The translations under genes and the position numbers were made by a program. The notes beneath the pieces were generated by a model. The model was not told the origin of the DNA. It saw only the letters and a list, made by a program, of their open reading frames with translations, and ran no database searches. A stretch of 64,000 nt of DNA from Rubrobacter tropicus. GTDB taxonomy: Bacteria > Actinomycetota > Rubrobacteria > Rubrobacterales > Rubrobacteraceae. The stretch spans positions 682,001-746,000 of the forward strand of contig NZ_CP045119.1 in assembly GCF_011492945.1 (NCBI RefSeq), given 5' to 3'. Of this stretch, positions 40,084 through 49,573 are shown one piece after another. The first letter of the stretch is position 1. Every line of letters starts with the position of its first letter.

Positions 40084-43000
40084 ATGACCATCACTAACAT
40101 CGCATTCGTTTCGCGAAGGGGCGCGGTCATCCTCGTCGCGCTCGCGCTGGCATTTGCGTTCTTCGCCGGGCAGGTTTGGGCGCAGGAGACGGACACCACA
40201 CCGCCCACGGTCGAGGCCTTCTCGCCCGCGGATAACGGCACCGCCCGGCCCACGGACAACGTCACGGTCACCTTCTCCGAGCCGATGGACGCTTCTAGCG
40301 TGAACACCGCCTTCACCCTTACGAGGGACGGCGCGGCCGGTCCGGTCGCGGCCTCCGTCACGCCCGGTACCGGAGTAGACACCTCCTTCACGCTTGACCC
40401 GTCTGGCGACCTTGCCCAGGGCGCGACCTACACCGCCCGCATCGAGGGCGCCGCCGACGTGGCGGGCAACGCGCTGGATACGGACCCGGCCGCCGATGGC
40501 AACCAGCCCAAGGTCTGGAGCTTCCAGGTCTCGGATATCGAGGACCCGGCCATTACGCTCGACGGCCCCGGCCCGAACACCGAGGCCCGCGATTCCCTGC
40601 GGGCAACGGCGACCGCCACGGATAACGTGGGGGTCGACCGGGTGGAGTTCGTCATAGACGGCACGGCGCGGGTGCAGGCCGTCCGCTCCGGGGACTCCTA
40701 CTCGGCCGAGATCGACACCAGCGGCTTCGCGCACGGCTCCACCCACACGTTGGCCGCCCAGGCGTTCGACACCGGCCAGAACGCTTCCGCGGTCTCCCCT
40801 TCCCCGGCCAGGAGCTTCACGATCGACCGCCAGGTCTCGCTCTCGCTCGGCAATACGCCCGCGCCGGGCGGCTTCGTCACCGCCCTCCCGGCGCCTCTCT
40901 CGTTTGCGACCGATGATGACGTGTCGCCCGCAAACCGCGAGTGCCGGGCCTTCCGGACGGCGACCACGGCCGGGGCCTTCGCGGACTGCTCCTCGCCGTT
41001 CTCCCCGAACCTGGCCGCGGATGGCGCCTACACCTACGAGGTGCGAGTCACGGACAACGTGGGGAATACGGACTCCCAGACCCGCACCTTCACCCTCGAC
41101 AGGGTCGACCCGACGCTTACCATAGACGGCGGCCCGAACGACGGCGCGACCTTCGGCCCGAACACGACCCAGAGCTGGACCTTCACGGCCGGGGACGCCA
41201 CGAGCGGACCGCCGCGGGTCGAGTGCAGCGTCATAAAGACCGGGGCGCAGGAGCAGCACGTCTTCGGCCCCTGCAGTGGCGCCTCCTCCCACTCCGTCTC
41301 CAACAGGGGCGGCGGCCAGCACGAGTTCAAGGTCAGGGCCACGGACGGGGCTGGCCACCAGACGACGCTGACGCGGAGCTTCTCCATAGACGCGACGGCG
41401 CCCGCGGTCTCCCTCACGAGCCCCTCGGAAGGCCAGGAAGCCAGGGACTCCGTGACCGCCGCGGCCACGGCCACGGATACCGGCGGCGTGGCCCGGGTCG
41501 AGTTTCTGATCGACGGCGCGCTCAGGGCGACGGACACCACCTCGCCCTACTCGGCGGACCTGAACACGGCGGCCCTCCCGCACGGTACCACGCACACGGT
41601 CACGGCCCGCGCCGTCGACGCCTTCGGCAACGAGGAGTCCGCGTCACGGACGTTCGTCGTCGACCGGCAGGTCTCGCTGACGCTCGGCGCATCGCCGACC
41701 GCGGGCGGCTTCACCAACGCTCCCTCCGTGCCGCTCTCGTTCACCACCGACGATGACGTGGCGGCCGGCGACCGGGAGTGCAGGGCGACCAGGACTGGCG
41801 CGGCGCAGGGAACGTTCGTCGCCTGTGCCTCCCCGTTCTCGCCCACGCTCTCGGCCGACGGCGAGTACACCTACGAGGTCAGGGTTACCGACAACGTCGG
41901 CAACGTCGCCGGGGCTTCGCGCGTCTTCACGCTCGACAGGACGTCCCCCAACCTCGCCATCGGCACGGGCCCCGACGGCGGTACCTTCGGGCCGAACACC
42001 ACGCAGACCTGGACGTTCACGGCGGGGGACGCGACGAGCGGGCCGGCGACCGTCGAGTGCAGCGTCGCGGCGGCCGGCGGCACGCACGCCTTCGGCGCCT
42101 GCAGCGCGGCCGGTTCGCACTCCGTAACGAACAGGCCCGACGGGTCCTACGAGTTCAAGGTCAAAGCCATCGACAAGGCAGGCAACGAGCGGGTGCTGAC
42201 GCGGTCGTTCACCATCGACGCCACGGACCCGACCGTTGGGATCTCGGGCCTCGACGAAGGCCAGAAGGTCGGCGCGTCCGTTACGGTCGCGGCCACCGCC
42301 TCGGACAACATCCCCGGCGCCCCGAGGGTCGAGTTCCTGGTCGACGGCGCGGTCAAGGCCACCGACAACGACGCCCCGTACTCGGCCGGCCTGAACCTGG
42401 CCGCCTTCGCCCACGGGTCTTCACACACGATCAGCGTCCGTGCGACGGACGGCGTGGGCAACACCGCATCGGCCTCAAGGACCGTCACCCTGGACAAACT
42501 GGTCTCGCTGACGCTCGGCGCATCGCCGGCCGCCGGTGGCTTCACAAACGCCGCCTCCGTGCCCCTGTCATTCGATACCGACCCCGACGTCGTGAAGCGC
42601 GAGTGCCGGGCGACGAGGAGCGGGACCGTGGCCGGAAACTTCGCCCCGTGCGCCGCGCCGTTCGAGCCCGCCCTCACCCAGGACGGGGTCTACACGTACG
42701 AGGTCAGGGTTACGGACGACGTGGGCAACACGAAGACCGAATCCCGCGCCTTTACCTTCGACAGGACGAGCCCGAACCTCGCCCTGAGCAGCGGCCCCGA
42801 CGGCGGGACCTTCGGCCCGAACACGACCCAGAGCTGGACCTTCAACGCCGGAGACGCGACCAGCGGCCCGCCCGAGGTGCTCTGCAGCGTCGCGGCCGTC
42901 CCCCCGGTAGGCGCTGCCGCACACGAGTATGGTCCTTGTGGCGGGGCGGGCTCGCACTCCGTAACGAACAGGCCGGACGGGACCTACGAGTTCTCCGTGC

Positions 43001-44502
43001 GGGCCGCGGACAGGGCCGGTAACCAGAGCGTGGTGAAGACGCGTGCGATCCGGATAGACGCAACGGCGCCGACCGCCACGCTTACCGGGCCCGCGACCGG
43101 GACGAAGGTCGGCAAGACCATGACCGTTACCTTCGCAGCCTCGGACGACCTCACCGGCGCGCCGCGGGTCGAGTTCCTCGTAGACGGAACGGTCAGGGCG
43201 CCGGTGCCCGGGTCAAGGACCCCCAACTCCGCGACGCTGGATATGCAGGTCTACGATCAGGACAGCACCCACACGGTGGCGGTCCGCGCGACCGACGACG
43301 TCGGCAACCGGTCGGCGTCCTCCGGGGCGGAGGTCACGGTAGACAGGCAGGTCTCGCTCGCCCTCGGCGATTCCCCCGTCCAGGGCGGCCAGACAAACGC
43401 GGCCTCCGTGCCGCTCTCGTTCACGACCGACGCCGACGTGTCCGACGCCGGGCGGGAATGCCAGGTCGAGCGCAGGGGCACGCCCCCCGAGCCATACGCG
43501 CCTTGCGCCTCGCCCTACGCGCCAGATCTAACCGCCGACGGCGTCTACATCTACAGGGTCAGGGTCACGGACGACGTCGGCAACGTCGCCACGGCCTCCC
43601 GCGCCTTCACCTTCGACGAGACGCCCCCGGCGTTGACGGTCAACGGCCCCAACGACGGGGTCTTCGGGCCGGGGACGCGGCAGGAGTGGACGATCTCCGC
43701 GGGCGACGCGACGACGGGACCGGCCAGGGTGCAGTGCAGCGTCGCGGCGGCCGGGGCGTCCCCGAACTACGGCCCCTGCGCCACCTCCACCTCGCACTTC
43801 GCGGCCAACAGGCCGGAGGGCTCTTACGAACTCCGCGTGCGGGCCACCGACGGGGCGGGCAACGCGACCGAGGTGGCGCGGACGTTCGCCATAGACGCCA
43901 CGCCGCCGGCCGTGGCTATAGACGCCGGCCTCCCAGACAACGCCATCACCAACCGGACGAGCCTCACGTGGACCTTCTCCGCGGAGGCCGGCGCGACCTT
44001 CCAGTGCCGGGTCTACGCCGCGGGGAGCACCCCGCCGGCCTTCGGGCCCTGCTCCGGTGACGGCCGGCACACGGCGGGGCCGCTGGCGCAGGGGAAGTAC
44101 ACCTTCGAGGTCAGGGGTCTGGACACGCTCGGCAACCGCCTCGACGGACCGTCAGCGGGCCGCACCTTCACCGTGGACACCACGGCGCCCAGGATCTCCG
44201 GCGTCACGCCGGCCAACAACGCCAGGAACGTGGCGCCCAACGCCAACGTGGCTGCCACCTTCACGGAGGCGATGAGGCTCACCACCCTGGGCAAGGCGAA
44301 CTTCAAGATCATCCGGTCGGGCACCTCCACCCCGGTCGCCGCGTCGGTCACCTTCAGCCCGGTCACGAACCGCGCGACCCTCAACCCGGTCAACCCCCTG
44401 CGGCAAGGGGCGACCTACAGGGTAGTCGTAACGACCGGCGCGAGGGATCTCGCGAACAACCCGCTGCAAGTAACCAAGTCCTGGAACTTCAGGGTGAGGT
44501 AG
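40084..44502 (+). CDS. giant secreted Ig-like repeat protein
   Basis: 1472 residues. A signal peptide (about 12-37, ending VWAQE) is followed by a Big_5-type Ig domain (TTPPTVEAFSPADNGTARP...). Four tandem copies of a ~280-residue module then each contain VEFLIDG..., SLTLG-SP--GGFTNA, CRATR...PFSP, YTYEVRVTDNVGN and FGPNTTQSWTF---DATSGP. A C-terminal Big_5 domain ends the protein (APRISGVTPANNARNVAPN ... SWNFRVR). DNA repeats start near 40831, 41669, 42500 and 43349 (spacing 831-849 bases). There is no LPxTG or membrane anchor, so it is released or held non-covalently. Probably an adhesin or surface-matrix protein. GGGGAG precedes the ATG. Confidence 0.9.
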   Translation: MTITNIAFVSRRGAVILVALALAFAFFAGQVWAQETDTTPPTVEAFSPADNGTARPTDNVTVTFSEPMDASSVNTAFTLTRDGAAGPVAASVTPGTGVDTSFTLDPSGDLAQGATYTARIEGAADVAGNALDTDPAADGNQPKVWSFQVSDIEDPAITLDGPGPNTEARDSLRATATATDNVGVDRVEFVIDGTARVQAVRSGDSYSAEIDTSGFAHGSTHTLAAQAFDTGQNASAVSPSPARSFTIDRQVSLSLGNTPAPGGFVTALPAPLSFATDDDVSPANRECRAFRTATTAGAFADCSSPFSPNLAADGAYTYEVRVTDNVGNTDSQTRTFTLDRVDPTLTIDGGPNDGATFGPNTTQSWTFTAGDATSGPPRVECSVIKTGAQEQHVFGPCSGASSHSVSNRGGGQHEFKVRATDGAGHQTTLTRSFSIDATAPAVSLTSPSEGQEARDSVTAAATATDTGGVARVEFLIDGALRATDTTSPYSADLNTAALPHGTTHTVTARAVDAFGNEESASRTFVVDRQVSLTLGASPTAGGFTNAPSVPLSFTTDDDVAAGDRECRATRTGAAQGTFVACASPFSPTLSADGEYTYEVRVTDNVGNVAGASRVFTLDRTSPNLAIGTGPDGGTFGPNTTQTWTFTAGDATSGPATVECSVAAAGGTHAFGACSAAGSHSVTNRPDGSYEFKVKAIDKAGNERVLTRSFTIDATDPTVGISGLDEGQKVGASVTVAATASDNIPGAPRVEFLVDGAVKATDNDAPYSAGLNLAAFAHGSSHTISVRATDGVGNTASASRTVTLDKLVSLTLGASPAAGGFTNAASVPLSFDTDPDVVKRECRATRSGTVAGNFAPCAAPFEPALTQDGVYTYEVRVTDDVGNTKTESRAFTFDRTSPNLALSSGPDGGTFGPNTTQSWTFNAGDATSGPPEVLCSVAAVPPVGAAAHEYGPCGGAGSHSVTNRPDGTYEFSVRAADRAGNQSVVKTRAIRIDATAPTATLTGPATGTKVGKTMTVTFAASDDLTGAPRVEFLVDGTVRAPVPGSRTPNSATLDMQVYDQDSTHTVAVRATDDVGNRSASSGAEVTVDRQVSLALGDSPVQGGQTNAASVPLSFTTDADVSDAGRECQVERRGTPPEPYAPCASPYAPDLTADGVYIYRVRVTDDVGNVATASRAFTFDETPPALTVNGPNDGVFGPGTRQEWTISAGDATTGPARVQCSVAAAGASPNYGPCATSTSHFAANRPEGSYELRVRATDGAGNATEVARTFAIDATPPAVAIDAGLPDNAITNRTSLTWTFSAEAGATFQCRVYAAGSTPPAFGPCSGDGRHTAGPLAQGKYTFEVRGLDTLGNRLDGPSAGRTFTVDTTAPRISGVTPANNARNVAPNANVAATFTEAMRLTTLGKANFKIIRSGTSTPVAASVTFSPVTNRATLNPVNPLRQGATYRVVVTTGARDLANNPLQVTKSWNFRVR
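40831..43900 (+). repeat. four ~840-bp direct repeats inside the Ig-repeat gene
   Basis: GTCTCGCT-CGCTCGG-type module starts recur at about 40831, 41669, 42500 and 43349. Blocks such as TACGAGGTCAGGGTTAC and CCGAACACGACCCAGAGCTG are shared almost exactly, so recombination could change copy number. Confidence 0.8.
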
Positions 44503-44504
44503 CT

Positions 44505-44727
44505 GGTAGCTTTCAGCTCTCAGCTCTCAACCGTCAGCTTTTCGGTGTGTGTTGCTAACCGCAGCGTCTCTCGCACCGTAGATTGTTCGGACCGCGACCG
44601 AAGCCGAATGCTCTCCGACCAACGGCTCGCAGGAGCGAGCTTCAAACCCACCCGCGCCAGGCAAACGGAACTGGTATCGCCCCGAACGGCAAAAAGCCGA
44701 GAGCTGACCGCTGACAGCTGGGGACCC
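44505..44727. repeat. heptamer arrays flanking a spacer with a small hairpin
   Basis: gctggtagctttcagctctcagctctcaaccgtcagc opens and gccgagagctgaccgctgacagct closes. The middle holds GCTCGC-AGGA-GCGAGC (44625-44640) and no gene. Confidence 0.75.
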
Positions 44728-45528
44728 TCAGTTTCTCTTGCGTACCACGTTTTCAAGCAGGGTGCGGTTCGGGATGCGGTGGAGGGTTCCGTCTTCGGAG
44801 CGGATGGCTATGGAGGCGTAGCCCAGTTCTTCTACGGTTCCTTCTACGTCCAGTACGGAGATGACGTCGCCGACTTCGGTGCCGTCCTGGACGTAGCGGC
44901 CCGCGGCTATGTTGCCCGAGAGGAGCGCGAGGCCCTGGCCGAGGGCGAGGGCCGTGACGAGGCCTATGGTCGCGAGGATGACGACGGCGAGGAGGACTAT
45001 CACGTAGGTTTCGAGGCCGAGTTGGCTGGCGGCTATGAGGGCCGTTACGGCGACTATGGTGGTGAAGACCACGCGGCGGAAGGTGTTGTGGCCGCGCAGG
45101 CCGGAGCGTTCGGCCTCGCGGGCCACGAGCTCGGCCAGCCAGCCGGCGCTCATGATGCCGGCTATGAGGATGACGAGGGCCACGAGGGCGCGGCCCGAGA
45201 GGTTTACAACCTGGTCCATCGTGCTCTCCAGGGAGGAGAGGCCGAGGACGCTCAAGGAACCGGCGACGCCCGTGAGCATCACGCCCCAGAAGAGGACTAT
45301 GCCTAGCAGGCGCGAGGGGCCTCCCTCGTAGCCGAGTTGCCAGAGGGAGTTGGCAGCACCCGTCCTGTCGAAGAGGTCGTCGAGGCCGAGGCCTTCGAGA
45401 AAGCGGGCAAGGAGGCGCTGGAGGAGCAGGGCGGCGACCAGCGCGGCCAGCAGCACCACGACGGCGCCGACGAGCCTCGGGACGAACTCGGCCAACGTGC
45501 CGAACAGGTCGTTTGCGGCTTGTGACAA
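44728..45528 (-). CDS. MscS-family mechanosensitive channel-like protein
   Basis: 266 residues. Several N-terminal membrane helices (FVPRLVGAVVVLLAALVAA, LLGIVLFWGVMLTGVAG, ALVALVILIAGIMSAGW) are followed by an MscS pore-type helix and the beta domain VQDGTEVGDVISVLDVEGTVEELGY ... RIPNRTLLENVV. It likely opens under osmotic downshock or is a CmpX-like modulator. The TTG start is immediately after the stop of the upstream anti-sigma-like gene, so all three minus-strand genes (ECF sigma, anti-sigma, MscS-like) form one operon. Confidence 0.85.
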   Translation of the reverse strand: MSQAANDLFGTLAEFVPRLVGAVVVLLAALVAALLLQRLLARFLEGLGLDDLFDRTGAANSLWQLGYEGGPSRLLGIVLFWGVMLTGVAGSLSVLGLSSLESTMDQVVNLSGRALVALVILIAGIMSAGWLAELVAREAERSGLRGHNTFRRVVFTTIVAVTALIAASQLGLETYVIVLLAVVILATIGLVTALALGQGLALLSGNIAAGRYVQDGTEVGDVISVLDVEGTVEELGYASIAIRSEDGTLHRIPNRTLLENVVRKRN

Positions 45529-45891
45529 CTAGATCCCTCCTCCGTAACCCTGGCCCGCCGTCTTGGGGCGCAGCCCCAGATAATAGACGAACGCGTCGAG
45601 GTATGAACGGCCCAGCGAGGCCAGGAGGACCTCGGCGCTCTGCATGAAGGCCGAGACGTAGGCCCGCCTGATGACGAAGCTTATGACGACCTCGGGAGCC
45701 TCGACGGGTTCGTTGCCTAAAGTGTCTAGCATGACGAGCATCCTGGCGTAGGACTCGGCCAGGCGCCTGTAGTCGGCCCGCTCGAAGATCAGCCGCTCCG
45801 CCTCGCGGGCCTCCTCGCCCCCGAGTTCGCCGGCGGCGTAGGCCCCGATCTTCTCCAGCACCTCCCAGCGCTCCTGTTCGGCCGAGCGCAT
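45529..45891 (-). CDS. putative anti-sigma factor
   Basis: 120 residues. ATG overlaps the stop of the ECF sigma gene (TGATG), the usual arrangement for a cognate anti-sigma. The N-terminal IGAYAAGELGGEEAREAERLIFE resembles the anti-sigma domain helices, but the zinc HxxxCxxC signature is missing. No confident membrane helix is present, so it would be cytosolic. The C-terminus is rich in Tyr and Gly. The role is inferred mainly from position. Confidence 0.6.
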   Translation of the reverse strand: MRSAEQERWEVLEKIGAYAAGELGGEEAREAERLIFERADYRRLAESYARMLVMLDTLGNEPVEAPEVVISFVIRRAYVSAFMQSAEVLLASLGRSYLDAFVYYLGLRPKTAGQGYGGGI

Positions 45892-46472
45892 CACGGGCCC
45901 GTACCTTCGGTCCTGTGGTTGCCGTTCTCTTTGGAGAGGGCGACGAGCATGGCGGCGCGGCCCCTGCTCACCCATCCCTTCGCGGTGCCGTCGGGGACGT
46001 CGAGCACCTCGGCTATCTCGGCGTAGGAGAGGCCCTCCATGTGGCGCAACACCAGGGCCGCCCTGTGGTCGGCCCTGACGTGTTCGAGGGCCGCCTCTAT
46101 CTCGTCGCGGCGCTCGGAGTTCAGGGCCGAGAACTCCGGGTCGGCGTCGCCGCCGGGGGGTTCGGCCAGGAAAGGGACCTCGCCCTCGTAGTGGCGCTCG
46201 TCGCGGCGGGCCTCCTTCTGGCGGGCGCTCAGGCAGGTGTTCATGGTTATCCTGTACAGCCAGGTAGTAAAGGCGCTGTCTCCCCTGAAGTTCTTTATGT
46301 TGCGCCAGACCCTGATCCAGACCTCCTGGCTAGCATCCTGGGCGTCGCGCGCCCCGAGCACGCGAAGCGACACCCTGTATACGAGGCCGGAATGCTCCTG
46401 GACCAGCGCGCTGAAGGCTCCTACGTCCCCCCTGGCTGCGCGCAGGGCGAGTTTCCGATCCTCGGCACTCAC
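45891..46472 (-). CDS. ECF-family RNA polymerase sigma factor
   Basis: 193 residues with sigma region 2 (ALVQEHSGLVYRVSLRVLG, DAQDASQEVWIRVWRNI, AFTTWLYRITMNTCL) and region 4 (LVLRHMEGLSYAEIAEVLDVPDGTAKGWVSRGRAAM). Binding -35/-10 elements of a stress or envelope regulon is expected. GTG start with GGGAGG about 8 bases upstream. Translationally coupled to a putative anti-sigma and then an MscS-like gene, suggesting envelope or osmotic stress control. Confidence 0.92.
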   Translation of the reverse strand: MSAEDRKLALRAARGDVGAFSALVQEHSGLVYRVSLRVLGARDAQDASQEVWIRVWRNIKNFRGDSAFTTWLYRITMNTCLSARQKEARRDERHYEGEVPFLAEPPGGDADPEFSALNSERRDEIEAALEHVRADHRAALVLRHMEGLSYAEIAEVLDVPDGTAKGWVSRGRAAMLVALSKENGNHRTEGTGP

Positions 46473-46669
46473 TACTGTGACCCTCCCGAACGCCTGTCGG
46501 ATACGGGCAGCCCCGTGTACGGTCCCATAACCCGGTACGATAACAAACCATTATCTCCCGCGAGATGCGCCGGGGGATCTCCGAAAGAATCCCTCGTTTC
46601 CCGTAACTTTTCGGCCCCGGCGCGGGTCTTAAGTTCTGCGGTCGGGAATCGTTCGAGAGGGGAAAGCCC

Positions 46670-47002
46670 ATGTTCGGCGTCCAGGTTGAAGGGAACGGCT
46701 CGGAGACGAGGGTAGGCATGTGGGGGGAGTTCGACGCGTTCTCCCTGCCGCGCCTGCGCGAGGCGCTCGACGACGCCTCCGCGTTCGGCGGGCCGGTCGT
46801 GGTCGACCTGTCCGGGATCACCTTCCTCGACCTCCAATCCACCCGCGAGCTCGTGGTGCGGTCCCTGATCCAGACCCACCAACTCGTCTTCCGGAACCCC
46901 TCGCCCAACGTTCTCGCCAGCATCCAGGCCCTCGGCATGAAGGACGCGGCCCGCGCCTGGAACGGGCCCGACCGCGGGGAGCACATCTTCTCGGAGGCCT
47001 GA
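46670..47002 (+). CDS. STAS-domain protein (anti-anti-sigma-like)
   Basis: 110 residues in one STAS fold: GVQVEGNGSETRVGMWGEFDAFSLPRLREAL, VVVDLSGITFLDLQSTREL. At the phospho-Ser site of SpoIIAA/RsbV (usually D-S-S-G) it reads LQST, so phosphorylation may still be possible. It is divergent from the ECF sigma operon and may link it to a GHKL kinase such as the one at 5619 (speculative). GAGGGGAAAG precedes the ATG. Confidence 0.82.
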   Translation: MFGVQVEGNGSETRVGMWGEFDAFSLPRLREALDDASAFGGPVVVDLSGITFLDLQSTRELVVRSLIQTHQLVFRNPSPNVLASIQALGMKDAARAWNGPDRGEHIFSEA

Positions 47003-47040
47003 AGCAAGGTTACAGGCTTCGGGTTTCAGGCATCAGGAAG
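47003..47040. repeat. AGGCNTC-type repeat
   Basis: aggttacaggcttcgggtttcaggcatcagg after the STAS gene. Confidence 0.7.
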
Positions 47041-47159
47041 AGCGTCTCTCCGTTCCCGATCGTCCACCCGGCGATACCGCTCCCCGGCCACGAAAAACCG
47101 AAAAGCGCCCACAAAGCCTGCCCGCGAACGTGGTACTAAACTGTCAAACCATGTAGGAT

Positions 47160-47300
47160 TGCAGTTAGCACGGAGGTCTCGGGCATGGCAAGTGCCTGAT
47201 CTGTAGACCTTCGGGCGCGAGGGAGGAATAGCGGGATGGAGCCGCCGACGGGTGACCGGAGCGTACCGGCGCTTTCGGGCGCGGAAGGAGACGGGGATAC
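47160..47300 (+). other. structured 5' leader of the LPETG surface protein gene
   Basis: GGTCT ... AGACC (47178-47204) encloses GGCA/TGCC, and a GC-rich hairpin region follows up to the ribosome site GGAAGGAG. There is no gene in the ~300 bases between the STAS gene and 47301. It could be an untranslated regulatory leader; no known riboswitch is recognised. Confidence 0.35.
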
Positions 47301-48794
47301 GTGAGGTCTATCTTGGGTGGGACGAAGCTCCGGGACGCAGGCAAGTCAAACGCATTCTTCGCGACGCTCGCGGCGGCCTTGATGACGCTTGCGTTGCTAG
47401 GGGCTTCACCGGCTTGGGCGCAGGACAACGGTGCCAACCTCCGGATAACCAAGAGCGGCCCTGATGAGGTAAAGCTGGGGCAGAACTTCGACTACGTCCT
47501 GACGGTGTCCAATGCTGCGGACGCGGCTGCAGCTGACATGGTCACGGTCACGGATGATCTGCCGGATGGCGTAACATTCGTTAGATCTGAAGGAGCCAAC
47601 TGCAAACTCGCAGGCGCCCCCGCCGATGAAAACACCGTAACCTGCACCATTCTGACCCTGGCGCCCGGAGGACCGAGCCGAGATATAACCCTGACGGTTA
47701 GATCACCGCAAATGAACCCCGGGGTGATTGAGAACCAAGCGAGGGCAAAGGCTACAAATGATGATTCTGGTGCAACCTCGAACGAGGTAACCACCAGGGT
47801 CGTACCCAACCTCGTGATTGAAAAGTTGGACGACCCGGACCCGGTCAGTCGGGAAGGCCTGCTTGAATACACTCTCAGGGTGCAGAATCGGAGTGAAGTA
47901 TCGGTCTCCGGCATATCCATCACGGACGATCTACCGGTGGATGACGTGGACTTCCTCAGGTTCACTTCCTCGGACCCTAACTTCTCCTGTACGGAGACCG
48001 CCGGCGCCATACAGTGCGACGGTAGACTTGGGGCGGGCGAGCGTGGTGTAGTCAGGATTCTGGTAGAGGCGGAGAGGGCTGGCACTATACGAAACCGGGC
48101 CGACGTCTTTGTCAATGGTATTCGTAACTCCATCGACTCGGATACGGAAACGACTACTGTGAGGGGTAGCGACGAACCGGACGACCCTAATGATCCGGGA
48201 GACCCCGGTGATCCTGGTGACCCGGGAGATCCTGGTGCTCCCGGTAACGATTTGCCCCAGGGAGAGCAGTGTTCGCCGGTGGTGAACCTGGATACCGAGG
48301 AGCCCATCGGGGTAATCTCCGGCACGGAGAACAGCAGCCTGACTTTCACTAACACCTTCAACGAGCCGTTGCCGTTGCGGATCGTCTACGCCACCAGCTC
48401 GGAGGACGGCTCGTTGGGGATCACGGTGACCCCCCAGGATGGGGGAGAGGCGATCCTGGACGAGACGATAGACGGCAAGAAGCGGGGCGTCCTCCAGGTG
48501 GAAACGGAGGTCGGCGCAACCTACGACGTCGAGATACTCCCCGAGGAGCAGGGTTTCGCCGTCCAGTTCGAGATCGACCGTGGCGCCGAAGCATGCACGG
48601 ACCCCGAGACCCTGGACCCGGATGTCGCTTCGTCGTCGAATGATCCCAAAGACGATGTCATAGACAGCTCGATCCCGGACGACGACAACCTCCCCGAGAC
48701 GGGCGGCTTGCCCATCTCCGTCCTGGCGGGTTTTGCAGCCCTTCTGCTGACCGGGACCGCCGTGGTCGTGGCAGCGGTGAGACGGAAGCCGTAA
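47301..48794 (+). CDS. LPETG-anchored surface protein with two DUF11 domains
   Basis: 497 residues exported and sorted to the cell wall. After a signal peptide (cleaved near AWAQD, ~residue 41) come two DUF11/Ig-like domains (ITKSGPDEVKLGQNFDYVLTVSN and IEKLDDPDPVSREGLLEYTLRVQN). A collagen-like (DPG)n spacer at about residues 293-315, a beta-rich domain and an acidic stalk follow. The C-terminus has LPETGG, a hydrophobic stretch and RRKP. The sortase gene 38 bases downstream is its likely partner. GTG start with GGAAGGAG. Confidence 0.9.
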   Translation: MRSILGGTKLRDAGKSNAFFATLAAALMTLALLGASPAWAQDNGANLRITKSGPDEVKLGQNFDYVLTVSNAADAAAADMVTVTDDLPDGVTFVRSEGANCKLAGAPADENTVTCTILTLAPGGPSRDITLTVRSPQMNPGVIENQARAKATNDDSGATSNEVTTRVVPNLVIEKLDDPDPVSREGLLEYTLRVQNRSEVSVSGISITDDLPVDDVDFLRFTSSDPNFSCTETAGAIQCDGRLGAGERGVVRILVEAERAGTIRNRADVFVNGIRNSIDSDTETTTVRGSDEPDDPNDPGDPGDPGDPGDPGAPGNDLPQGEQCSPVVNLDTEEPIGVISGTENSSLTFTNTFNEPLPLRIVYATSSEDGSLGITVTPQDGGEAILDETIDGKKRGVLQVETEVGATYDVEILPEEQGFAVQFEIDRGAEACTDPETLDPDVASSSNDPKDDVIDSSIPDDDNLPETGGLPISVLAGFAALLLTGTAVVVAAVRRKP

Positions 48795-48832
48795 AAAGCC
48801 CTGTTCCGGGCGACCTTTAGAGCGGAGAGCGG

Positions 48833-49573
48833 ATGCTCCTCAAGCTAGGCTTCGTGATGATGGCTCTCGCGGCGGCGTTGACGGGAGTGGTGATCGCGGT
48901 CGCCACGCAGGAACCACCCAGGAGCGTCGCGGCCAGATCCGCCGAGCGGCAACCCGCCGAGCCTCTCGAACGCGCGGACCCCGCGGGCCAGCCGCAACGC
49001 GAAAAGCAGGTAGCCGCACAAACTTCAGAAGAACCCGAAGCCGCGCCAAAGGACCAGACCGAACCAGAGCCTCTGCCGGACGTCGAAGGCGAGCCGCCGA
49101 AGCCCACGGCCGAGGACGTGGCCTCGGCCCACAGGGAACGCCACTACGACCTGCCGGACGGGGCCGTGCTCGGACTTACGGTCAAAGCGCTCGGCATCCA
49201 CGACGCCCCCGTCTTCGACTCGGTCGGCGAGCGTGCGCTGGCGAAAGGCGTGGGCCACCACCCCGAGACCTCGATGCCGTGGACGGAAGCCCCGCAGCGC
49301 AACGTTTACCTGGCGGGCCACAAGCTGGGGTTCCCGGGCACCGCAAGCCACCTGATCTTCTACCGCCTGGGCGAGCTCGGCAGCGGGGACGAGGTCGTTC
49401 TGAAAGACAGGGACGGCAGGAAGTACCGCTACGAGGTCAGCGAGAGCTTCGAGGCGGACCCGGGCGACTCGTGGGCGATGGGGCAGGTCAGGAACAGGGA
49501 CATGCTCACGCTTCAGACCTGCACAGGCCCCGGCTTCTCCAAGCGCCTCATCGTCCGCGCGGACCGGGTCTAG
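48833..49573 (+). CDS. sortase (class E-like), copy 1
   Basis: Transpeptidase of 246 residues that would join LPxTG proteins to the wall. An N-terminal membrane anchor (6-25) is followed by an acidic Pro/Glu linker (about 26-90) and the sortase barrel. AGHKLG (His163), LQTCTGPG (Cys230) and SKRLIVRAD (Arg238) form the catalytic set. It lies directly after an LPETG client and is paired with a near-identical catalytic domain in copy 2 at 50733. GGAGAG precedes the ATG. Confidence 0.92.
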   Translation: MLLKLGFVMMALAAALTGVVIAVATQEPPRSVAARSAERQPAEPLERADPAGQPQREKQVAAQTSEEPEAAPKDQTEPEPLPDVEGEPPKPTAEDVASAHRERHYDLPDGAVLGLTVKALGIHDAPVFDSVGERALAKGVGHHPETSMPWTEAPQRNVYLAGHKLGFPGTASHLIFYRLGELGSGDEVVLKDRDGRKYRYEVSESFEADPGDSWAMGQVRNRDMLTLQTCTGPGFSKRLIVRADRV

